Shown here one piece after another: positions 53,716-60,462 of a DNA stretch of 64,000 nucleotides. Source of the stretch: Paenibacillus solanacearum (GTDB taxonomy: Bacteria; Bacillota; Bacilli; Paenibacillales; NBRC-103111); the NCBI RefSeq assembly GCF_910593845.1, contig NZ_CAJVAS010000025.1, forward strand, positions 1-64,000. Reading direction: 5' to 3'. A program made the translations under genes and the position numbers. The notes under the pieces were generated by a model. It was not told the origin of the DNA and did no database searches. It was given only the letters and a program-made list of their open reading frames with translations. The number at the start of each line of letters is the position of its first letter. Positions within the stretch are counted from its first letter, which is position 1.

Positions 53716-53916
53716 CTAGGCGGTCATGTGCTGTTCGCTTTCATGCTCCTTCAACCATTGGGACATGACTTGCAGCGAGTCGCGCAAGTCGATCAGCTCC
53801 CTTGCGGAAGCTTGGCGCATCGTCGACTGCAACTGCTGCGACAGCTCTTCCCCCAAAATATCCGACAAATGCAGCTCCAACTCCGGCACGGGTGTTGTTT
53901 CGCAATTTTTGTTCAT
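53716..53916 (-). CDS. Small protein of unknown function
   Basis: 66 residues from ATG 53916 (MNKNCETTPVPELELHLSD), predicted helical (EELSQQLQSTMRQASARELI, DLRDSLQVMSQWLKEH). AGGAGG lies 7 nt upstream; the adjacent ATG at 53919 is also possible and would overlap the stop of the upstream frame as ATGA. Unknown family. Confidence 0.6.
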   Translation of the reverse strand: MNKNCETTPVPELELHLSDILGEELSQQLQSTMRQASARELIDLRDSLQVMSQWLKEHESEQHMTA

Positions 53917-54122
53917 CATACTGCCTCCTCGAATGGTGTGCTGCAGCCGGAAGCCGCTGATGTGCGGGCATTCCTTGCTTTACGCGAAAGGAAGGCAGGA
54001 TGTACAGCCTTATCTTTCGGCAGCTGGCTGACATTGTGCATGTACACTGTAGTCCCTTTAGCTTTGCGTCCCTGACTTTCGTCAGGTTTGCCGTTATCGA
54101 GATAAACGTAATATGAGTTCAT
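53916..54122 (-). CDS. Possible small protein upstream of the 66-residue gene
   Basis: A 68-codon frame (MNSYYVYLDNGKPDESQGRK ... PFEEAV) whose stop overlaps the next start as ATGA, a sign of translational coupling. There is no clear ribosome site before its ATG and no recognised domain, so it may not be expressed. Confidence 0.35.
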   Translation of the reverse strand: MNSYYVYLDNGKPDESQGRKAKGTTVYMHNVSQLPKDKAVHPAFLSRKARNARTSAASGCSTPFEEAV

Positions 54123-54179
54123 TATACTACAAGACTCGCTAAAAATCGAGTTTATCACGCTGTTCGTAGTTCCGAATGC

Positions 54180-54938
54180 CTATGACTTGCCGTCTCGTCG
54201 TGAATCGGAGGCATCCAGAAGCGGAACCAGGTCGCTGAGCGTTGTGACGGCGTGGAAAGGCTGCGTGCTGAGGGAAGCGGTGTCCTGCCCCCGGTGATTG
54301 ATCCAGATCCCCTTGATCCCGAGCCGCTGCGGCGCTGCCACTTCCCATTCGAAATTGTCGCCGGCCATCCACGACTCTTCCGGCTCCACTTGCAGACGGT
54401 TCAAGACCATCTGATAAATGGCATGCTCCGGTTTGCCGACCCCGCATTCTTCTTCGACAAAAATATCGTCGAAGTAAGAGGGAAGCGCAAAGCGGTTGAT
54501 TTTGCTCCGCTGACCTGTCGAGCTCCCGTTCGTAATGAGCGCGAGCTTGATCCCGCGCGCGCGGATGTGCTCTAGCGTCTCGATCGCGCCGGGGAAGGGA
54601 CGAATCGCCGCATCCCGCGACCGGCCGTAGTCGTCGGCGATCGGATGCACGCTGGACGCTTCGTTCTGCGTCAGGAGTCCCGCCCCCATCAGCGCAGTTT
54701 CGACGATATACCGTCTCGTCTCATCCATGCGCAGCCGGCCGGTACGGTGTCTATCCGCATCGCTCCAGTACCATCGGGCGCGTTTTTTAATCGCTTGGAC
54801 CGCCTCGTCGACAGCCTCATCAGTCCACTCGGGAAAGCGGCTCGCGCAGGCGTTTTTCCAGCAGGCATCCAGGTCGATGCCGTAATCGAAAGTCGTAATC
54901 GTATCGTCCAAATCCAGCAATATCGCTTTTGGCAGCAT
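54180..54938 (-). CDS. HAD family hydrolase
   Basis: 252 residues. HAD motifs: nucleophile DLDDTITTFDYG (motif I), ITNGSS (II), the Lys of GVGKPEHAI (III) and AGDNFEWEV (IV), with a four-helix cap between I and II as in YjjG/phosphoglycolate-phosphatase-like enzymes. Likely a soluble phosphatase on a small phosphate ester. GGAGGTGGA precedes ATG 54938, a better start than codons upstream. Single gene. Confidence 0.9.
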   Translation of the reverse strand: MLPKAILLDLDDTITTFDYGIDLDACWKNACASRFPEWTDEAVDEAVQAIKKRARWYWSDADRHRTGRLRMDETRRYIVETALMGAGLLTQNEASSVHPIADDYGRSRDAAIRPFPGAIETLEHIRARGIKLALITNGSSTGQRSKINRFALPSYFDDIFVEEECGVGKPEHAIYQMVLNRLQVEPEESWMAGDNFEWEVAAPQRLGIKGIWINHRGQDTASLSTQPFHAVTTLSDLVPLLDASDSRRDGKS

Positions 54939-55058
54939 GAGCTGTCCACCTCCGGAAAGTTCTTCCATGATTATAAAGGAAACGGGCTGTTTCGTCTGTC
55001 TATTTTCCAAATTATGCTATAATGGAAATCAAAGATTCCAAGTCAAGCAGGTGGTTGA

Positions 55059-55271
55059 ATGGAAGCCGAGAAGGCAAGGACGTGTCCGATCTGCGGCGGC
55101 GACAACGATTGCGGCAATGCCGCAGACAGACCGCCGGGGACATGCTGGTGCGGCAGCGAATATTTCCCGCAAGCGATCTTTGCGCTCGTGAAGCCGGAGC
55201 TGCGGGGCAAAGCTTGCATCTGCATCGCTTGCGTGCAGCGATTCAGGGAGCGACACGAAACGACATCATAG
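55059..55271 (+). CDS. Cysteine-rich CWC family protein
   Basis: 70 residues with the CWC layout: CPICGGDNDCG, then TCWCGSEYFPQ and ACICIACVQRF, eight cysteines in metal-binding-like pairs. Function unknown; probably binds zinc. The ribosome site is weak. It lies 54 bp before the BtrH-like gene and may be co-transcribed with it. Confidence 0.82.
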   Translation: MEAEKARTCPICGGDNDCGNAADRPPGTCWCGSEYFPQAIFALVKPELRGKACICIACVQRFRERHETTS

Positions 55272-55325
55272 GGCCGAGCGGTTTACTGTGGCGCGGAGGA
55301 GATGAATGCACAAGGAGGAACGGCC

Positions 55326-56540
55326 ATGACTGTAAGCAGAAGCGTATTGGACCGTCTGCGCTGGAAGCCGATGTGGGTGTCGCATCTGGGAAGTATGAAA
55401 GGTTGTCTCGATTATTTGAATATTCCGGTTACGGAGGCATGGCTGATGGGAGCGACAGGGCATGCGTTCCTGCTCAATATGGACTCCCGCGCGACGGCGG
55501 CCGGGCCTACCGCATGGAATAACGAGAGGCTGATGCGCCTTGCAAGCAACGTAGGCTGCGTCATTCATGCCGTGCGCGGATGGGAGTCGGCGCCGGATTT
55601 TCACACCAGACAGCAGCTGGCCTGGGACCATACGAAACGAGCGATCGACCAAGGATTGCCGTGCTACGGGTGGGAGCTCGGGCTGCCCGAATATTACGTC
55701 GTCTGCGGGTACAACGAGCAAGGATATTATTATTCTGGGATTGGCACGGCGGATTACCGGGCGGAGGTAGACCGAAGACATAAAGCCGATCTGATGGAGG
55801 GCCGCATGTCCGCCGGCCTGCAGGCGGAGCTGGCGCAATTCGGCATTGCCGTATCCACGGAAACCGAGGTCCGGCAGCGCTTCGGCTGCTTCGTATTCAC
55901 GGACGTGAAGACCGGCAAGCTGCATTCCGTCCTGGAGGCGGCGGACGGCAGGCTGCTGGTCCACGACGATTACGACCGGAGCGGCGGCTGCAAGCCGTGG
56001 CGGGAGCTTGGCGTCTCGCGAACCGGCTTCATGGAAATGTGCTGGGTCGAGCCCGGCCTTACGCCGGACGATGCCGTTACGGTGAAGCAAGCGCTGGAGT
56101 TCGCGCTGGACGCTGCGGAGGAAGGCTCCCCATGGATATTCCCCGGCTTCAAGTCCGGGCTGGCCGGCTTCGACTTGTGGATCCATGCGGTGGAGACGAG
56201 GACAGCCGACGGACTCGGACTCGCCTATCATGCGGCGGTGTGGAGCGAATGCCGGTATTTCGCCGCGCAGTTCATGCGGGAAGCGAGGGAACGGCTGCCA
56301 GGACCGCTAAGCGGGCTGTTCGACGAAGGCGAAGCGTTGTATGCGCATGTTCACCATCATCTCCAATGCGTGGCGGAGCTGTTCCCGTTCCACCAGCGGC
56401 AGCCGAGTCACATAAGTGACACGGACCGGCTGGAAGCGGCGTTACGTCATTTGCGGGAAGCCAAGCAGTACGAGGACCGAGCGCTCGAAACGCTTCGTTC
56501 GATTTACCGAAAGCTGGATGAAACGACTTCCTGCCTGTAA
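55326..56540 (+). CDS. BtrH-like protein, possible acyltransferase or C39-like fold
   Basis: 404 residues. The N-terminal part resembles the BtrH N-terminal domain (papain-like fold): KGCLDYLNIPVTEAWLMGAT with a candidate nucleophile Cys at about residue 25, then GLPCYGWELGLPEYYVVCGY and LLVHDDYDRSGG. The C-terminal half is helical (HHHLQCVAELFPFHQR). BtrH transfers an acyl chain from a carrier protein to an aminoglycoside, but no carrier or biosynthesis gene is near here, so the function is open. AAGGAGGAA precedes ATG 55326. Confidence 0.6.
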   Translation: MTVSRSVLDRLRWKPMWVSHLGSMKGCLDYLNIPVTEAWLMGATGHAFLLNMDSRATAAGPTAWNNERLMRLASNVGCVIHAVRGWESAPDFHTRQQLAWDHTKRAIDQGLPCYGWELGLPEYYVVCGYNEQGYYYSGIGTADYRAEVDRRHKADLMEGRMSAGLQAELAQFGIAVSTETEVRQRFGCFVFTDVKTGKLHSVLEAADGRLLVHDDYDRSGGCKPWRELGVSRTGFMEMCWVEPGLTPDDAVTVKQALEFALDAAEEGSPWIFPGFKSGLAGFDLWIHAVETRTADGLGLAYHAAVWSECRYFAAQFMREARERLPGPLSGLFDEGEALYAHVHHHLQCVAELFPFHQRQPSHISDTDRLEAALRHLREAKQYEDRALETLRSIYRKLDETTSCL

Positions 56541-56602
56541 CCTTCCAAATGATAGCTCTTATACCACATTGTGCAGCGATCAACGCGGCCATTTCCTATG
56601 GT

Positions 56603-56638
56603 CTCGCTCTGAATGAATAGAGTGAGGCTTTTCTTTTG
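56603..56638 (+). terminator. Terminator after the BtrH-like gene
   Basis: CTCGCTCT and AGAGTGAG pair (one wobble) around GAATGAAT, then GCTTTTCTTTTGTT. Confidence 0.7.
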
Positions 56639-56731
56639 TTAGGGTCGAAAAGCAACTGCCAGAACCGGTTTATATGAACGTTCCTGCGGAAAACAGAGCG
56701 GATAGGGACGGTAGCGCCCGCCAGTGCAGGA

Positions 56732-57742
56732 TTAGCCTCCAATTTGCGACATTTCAATTTTGGGCAAGGAGTGCGTATTGGTCATTCGATCTTCCGAATA
56801 GCTGTCTGACCTTGCGGTCCAAACGTCTTCAATGAACTTGGCGATGTCGCGATCCGTTTGATCGGATCGAAGAAGCGCACGCAAATCGTGCCCACGGGAA
56901 GCAAATAAACAAGTGTACAGCTTCCCTTCTGCGGAAATTCTCGCACGTGAGCATGTAGAGCAAAAAGCTTCGCTGACCGACGAGATAATTCCGATTTCTT
57001 CATTACTCCCCTTGTAGCGGTACCGTGAAGCGACCTCACCGTTGTAAAGCGCGTCCACCGGTTCAAGCGGCATGCTCTCCTGGATGATTTCCAGTATTTC
57101 TTTTTTGGTGACTACGTTATCCAGCTTCCAGCCGTTCGTATTGCCGACATCCATAAATTCGATGAATCGAAGCGAATGCTTCCTTTCCCGGAAATACGAT
57201 GCCATCGGTAAAATATCCTGATCGTTGATCCCCTTCTGGACGACCATATTAATTTTCACTTTCATGCCTGATTGCTCTGCCGCTTCAATGCCATCCAATA
57301 CAGGCTGAACCCCGCTTTTTCCGCCGTTCATCAAACGGAATCGCGCATCGTCCAGGGAATCGAGACTGACGGTAACCCGCTTGAGGCCCGCTTCCCTAAG
57401 CGCTTTGGCGTATTTCGGAAGAAGGACGCCATTGGTCGTCATCGCGATGTCCTCAACGCCCTCAATCTGGTTCAACGCGCGGATGAGCGTAGGGAGGTCT
57501 TTCCTCATCAACGGCTCTCCGCCGGTAATACGCAATTTTTTGACGCCAGAAGAGACGAAGATTCGGGCTAAGCGGGTCATCTCTTCGTAGGTCAGTATGC
57601 TGTCTTTAGGCAAAAATTCATAATCTGGCCCGAAAATTTCGGAGGGCATGCAATAGCGGCAGCGGAAATTGCACCGGTCTGTGACGGATATTCTCAAATC
57701 CCGCAAAGTACGATGCCGCAAGTCTGTCAGTTGATTCGCCAC
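56732..57742 (-). CDS. moaA: GTP 3',8-cyclase MoaA (molybdenum cofactor synthesis)
   Basis: 336 residues. Radical-SAM cluster cysteines in CNFRCRYC (C24, C28, C31), the SAM-binding ITGGEPLMRKDL, and the C-terminal [4Fe-4S] ligands CSTC plus C in LYTCLFA that hold GTP; the chain ends in GG as needed for MoaA activity. First step from GTP to cyclic pyranopterin. It lies 38 nt after fdhD on the same strand, so both share the attenuated leader at 58681-58822. The 189 bp after it contain only the terminator of the convergent gene. Confidence 0.96.
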   Translation of the reverse strand: MANQLTDLRHRTLRDLRISVTDRCNFRCRYCMPSEIFGPDYEFLPKDSILTYEEMTRLARIFVSSGVKKLRITGGEPLMRKDLPTLIRALNQIEGVEDIAMTTNGVLLPKYAKALREAGLKRVTVSLDSLDDARFRLMNGGKSGVQPVLDGIEAAEQSGMKVKINMVVQKGINDQDILPMASYFRERKHSLRFIEFMDVGNTNGWKLDNVVTKKEILEIIQESMPLEPVDALYNGEVASRYRYKGSNEEIGIISSVSEAFCSTCSRARISAEGKLYTCLFASRGHDLRALLRSDQTDRDIAKFIEDVWTARSDSYSEDRMTNTHSLPKIEMSQIGG

Positions 57743-57780
57743 CGTTTGGTCACCTCGATTTCGAAAGGGATGTATTCATT

Positions 57781-58578
57781 TCAAGATATTCCCTCAATCC
57801 TTGAAGGATGGGTGTATACATTTAAAGAGTGATTGCGAATAAATCCGACCGTTGTCATTCCCAATTCATCCGCCAGCTGAAGAGCAAGCTCCGTCGGGGC
57901 CGACTTCGAAAGTACGATCTCGCACCCGATCTTGGCAACTTTCAATAAAATTTCGGATGAGATCCGCCCGCTGAATACAATAATTTTTCCTTTTAAAGAA
58001 ATATGATGTTTTAAACAATAGCCATAAATTTTATCCAGCGCATTATGCCGGCCGATATCCGCTCTCGATAAAATAATTCCCTGCTTATCGCAAAGCGCGG
58101 CATTATGGACTCCGCCGGTCTCTTGGAAAGTCTCTGCGGAGCTATGCATGAGTCCTATTAAACGAAAGCAGTCATCGAATGACAACGTCACATGAATCGT
58201 TGACATGTTTTTTGCCGTTTTGGCATCGTTCATAAAATAGAAGCCCTGCCGGCTTTTCCCGCAGCAGGAAGTGATGTAGCGTTTCGAATGAAATTTTTGA
58301 TAGAATGCATTCATTTGTTTTGTCTTGATATGAACGAAGCCTGCGCTTTCTTCAAACCAGAGATGATCGATGTCCTCATAACGTTGTATGACACCTTCGG
58401 ATGCGAGGAACCCGATGACCATATCTTCGATGTATTCCGGCGAGCTGACCAGGGTGGCGAACTCCTCGCCATTGATTTTAATGGTTACGGGATACTCTGT
58501 CACGATCTTATCCTGCAATCGCTTGATTTCGCCATGCTGGAAACGGATGATCTCGCGTGAATGTTCGACTGGCTTCAC
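57781..58578 (-). CDS. fdhD: Formate dehydrogenase accessory sulfurtransferase FdhD
   Basis: 265 residues. FdhD family blocks: INGEEFATLVSSPEYIEDMVIGFLASEG, TSCCGKSRQ with the sulfur-carrying Cys region, RADIGRHNALDKIYGYCL and FSGRISSEILLKVAKIG. It passes sulfur from IscS-type desulfurase to the molybdenum site of formate dehydrogenase. Start is GTG 58578, about 9 nt after AAGGGTG. First gene of the fdhD-moaA operon, opposite moeA. Confidence 0.95.
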   Translation of the reverse strand: MKPVEHSREIIRFQHGEIKRLQDKIVTEYPVTIKINGEEFATLVSSPEYIEDMVIGFLASEGVIQRYEDIDHLWFEESAGFVHIKTKQMNAFYQKFHSKRYITSCCGKSRQGFYFMNDAKTAKNMSTIHVTLSFDDCFRLIGLMHSSAETFQETGGVHNAALCDKQGIILSRADIGRHNALDKIYGYCLKHHISLKGKIIVFSGRISSEILLKVAKIGCEIVLSKSAPTELALQLADELGMTTVGFIRNHSLNVYTHPSRIEGIS

Positions 58579-58680
58579 ATTCTCACACCCTTACCGTCGT
58601 TATTGGAATGAAGCCGATGATTCAAGACGTACTAACGCAAGCGTTCCGAAAGAACCTTCCCTGCACCTGCGATTGAAGTT

Positions 58681-58822
58681 AAAAAAATAGCATTAACAAA
58701 ACTCATCGCCCGGAAGAGTCTGTTAATGCGCCTTAACCCCCGACCATAACGGGTAGGGAAATCACTCTAACATGAATCGTTGGCAAACCTGCGGAAATGA
58801 ACCTGTCTTGGTAATCCCCGTT
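58681..58822 (-). promoter_or_regulatory. Structured fdhD-moaA leader ending in a terminator (candidate riboswitch)
   Basis: From a predicted start near 58822 the minus-strand RNA opens with AACGGG, which can close with CCCGTT about 70 nt later (around 58747-58752). It then forms a terminator: GCATTAACA with TGTTAATGC (arms 58721-58729 and 58690-58698), inner ACTC/GAGT pairing, and a run of seven U at 58681-58687. The gene begins 100 nt further on. This is the layout of a transcriptional riboswitch or attenuator. I cannot match it to a known class, including the molybdenum-cofactor motif. Confidence 0.6.
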
Positions 58823-58868
58823 TGTTTTATTATAATAAGGTTCAGTTCAAATAACAATTCGGAATTGT
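58808..58868. promoter_or_regulatory. Overlapping divergent promoters and palindromic operator
   Basis: Plus strand: TTGGTA (58808-58813), 17 bp, TATAAT (58831-58836), toward moeA. Minus strand: TTGTTA (58852-58857), 17 bp, TATAAT (58829-58834), toward fdhD. The two -10 elements share bases. ACAATTCGGAATTGT (58854-58868) is a perfect 7-1-7 palindrome over the minus-strand -35 and just past the moeA start point, so a repressor there could control both directions. Confidence 0.6.
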
Positions 58869-58908
58869 GGCGAAAATGAGTGAAAACCGGGAGAGAGGAT
58901 GTCTTACT

Positions 58909-60147
58909 ATGAAATGGAATCGGCAGGCAATGGATGTCGGCGAGGCGCAGCAACGATTATTATCCCATGTTCGGCTGCAGTCGTCGGAATGTCTGGAGCT
59001 TCGGCACGCTTTCGGCAGAAGATTGGCCGAAGACATTATTGCCGCCCATGACGTGCCGCACTTTGTGAAATCTGGCGTAGATGGATTTGCGGTCAAATCG
59101 GACGATGTTCGCGGCGCCGGCATAGACAACAACCCCGTCTTGTTGGAGGTGATCCAAACGATTCCTTGCGGCACGATCCCCACTTTGCCTATTGGCCAAG
59201 GACAGGCTTCCCGCATTATGACGGGCGCACCTCTGCCGGTCGGTGCAGATACCGTAGTCATGTTCGAAATGACGGAAGATCGTGAGATCGGCGGCAAACG
59301 TTTCGTAGCCGTAATGAAGGAGCAGGAACCAAGGAGAAATATTTCTTTCATCGGCGAGGAAATGAAAGAAAACGAGTATCTGTTCGGGACAGGACAGAGG
59401 ATCAATGCCGGGGAAGCTTCGCTTCTGGCGGCATTCGGTTATGAAAAGGTAAATGTCTTTGAAAAGATCAAGGTGGCGATCTTCACCACCGGGTCGGAAT
59501 TGCTGGATATCGGCTCGCCGCTGCAGCCGGGAAAAATAAGAAACAGCAATCTGTATTTGTTGACATGCCTTGTACAGGAAGCGGGAGGTGAAGTCGTTCA
59601 TTTCGCCATGCTTCCCGACCAAATCGAGCAAGCTAAAAAAACGATCTATGATGTGATAGACGCCGTTGATTTGATCATCACCTCCGGCGGAGTATCCGTA
59701 GGCGACTATGATATTATGGCGGACTTCTTTAACGAACTTGAGGGTACGCTATTTTTTAACAAAATCGCCATGCGTCCCGGAAGCGTGACGACAGCGGGCG
59801 TCTCCCGCAATACGCTGTTGTTCGGACTATCCGGCAATCCGGGTGCCTGCTTCGTAGGGTTCAAGCTGTTCGTCCTCCCCGTGATGTATGCCATGCATGG
59901 AAAAAAAGACCCGTATCCTCATAAATTCAGAGCTTATCTGAAAGGCGATTTTACAAAAGGAAATGTGTTTACGCGCTATGTTCGCGGGAGAAGCTTCATT
60001 CAGGATGGCCGGGTGTTCGTAGAGCCTGTAGGGAAGGATCAGTCCAGCGTCTCCCTCTCCATCAAAGATTCGGATTGTCTTATTATGATCCCTCCAGGCG
60101 GGCGAGGCAAACAAGATGGAGATTTCGTAGAGGTAATGAAGCTTTGA
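58909..60147 (+). CDS. moeA: Molybdopterin molybdenumtransferase MoeA
   Basis: 412 residues. MoeA motifs: VPHFVKSGVDGFAV, MTGAPLPVGADTVV, FTTGSELLD, ITSGGVSVGDYD and LSGNPGACFVGF, in the usual order for domains III and IV. It inserts molybdate into molybdopterin. Start ATG 58909 has GAGAGAGGA 9 nt upstream; the frame is open a little further but with no better start. It serves the formate dehydrogenase encoded next. Confidence 0.95.
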   Translation: MKWNRQAMDVGEAQQRLLSHVRLQSSECLELRHAFGRRLAEDIIAAHDVPHFVKSGVDGFAVKSDDVRGAGIDNNPVLLEVIQTIPCGTIPTLPIGQGQASRIMTGAPLPVGADTVVMFEMTEDREIGGKRFVAVMKEQEPRRNISFIGEEMKENEYLFGTGQRINAGEASLLAAFGYEKVNVFEKIKVAIFTTGSELLDIGSPLQPGKIRNSNLYLLTCLVQEAGGEVVHFAMLPDQIEQAKKTIYDVIDAVDLIITSGGVSVGDYDIMADFFNELEGTLFFNKIAMRPGSVTTAGVSRNTLLFGLSGNPGACFVGFKLFVLPVMYAMHGKKDPYPHKFRAYLKGDFTKGNVFTRYVRGRSFIQDGRVFVEPVGKDQSSVSLSIKDSDCLIMIPPGGRGKQDGDFVEVMKL

Positions 60148-60462
60148 ATCCAAATCCATTTGGATACCTAAACGTGCTGCCAAAAACATATGGATTACAA
60201 TAGAATCAAATTCACATGTTGAATGGGGTTGGAGTTTTTGAAAAAGCACGTTGATGGATTCATTCTTATTGATGCGCAGGCAGGGATGCTGCCCGCCGTT
60301 ACGATCTTACTATCATGGTAGACAGGCTTTTTAAGTATGAATATGCTCAAATGACCACTCCACCATAAGTGACATGTGCCCCTAGTCAGACACATGTTCT
60401 TGTGGTGGAGTTTTTTGCGCCATCCCATTTGCCCCATCCCAATTGAAAGGAGTCTTTTTCGC
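60148..60462 (+). promoter_or_regulatory. Structured gap between moeA and the formate dehydrogenase gene
   Basis: 315 bp with no gene. It contains TCCAAA-TCCA-TTTGGA (about 60151-60166), a possible -10 TACAAT (about 60195), a stem GGCAG/CTGCC near 60283-60297 and the terminator at 60357-60417, 31 nt before the ribosome site. The terminator stands between a possible internal promoter and the next gene, so read-through may be controlled. Confidence 0.45.
60357..60417 (+). terminator. Terminator or attenuator before the formate dehydrogenase gene
   Basis: ACTCCACCA (60357-60365) pairs with TGGTGGAGT (60403-60411), inner ACATGTG with CACATGT, followed by a T run to 60417. It may end the moeA transcript, attenuate the next gene, or both. 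Confidence 0.8.

Noticed and set aside
58681..58822. Known molybdenum-cofactor riboswitch
   Set aside because: The leader position fits, but I cannot find the conserved stretches of the Moco motif, so I leave it as an unidentified candidate.
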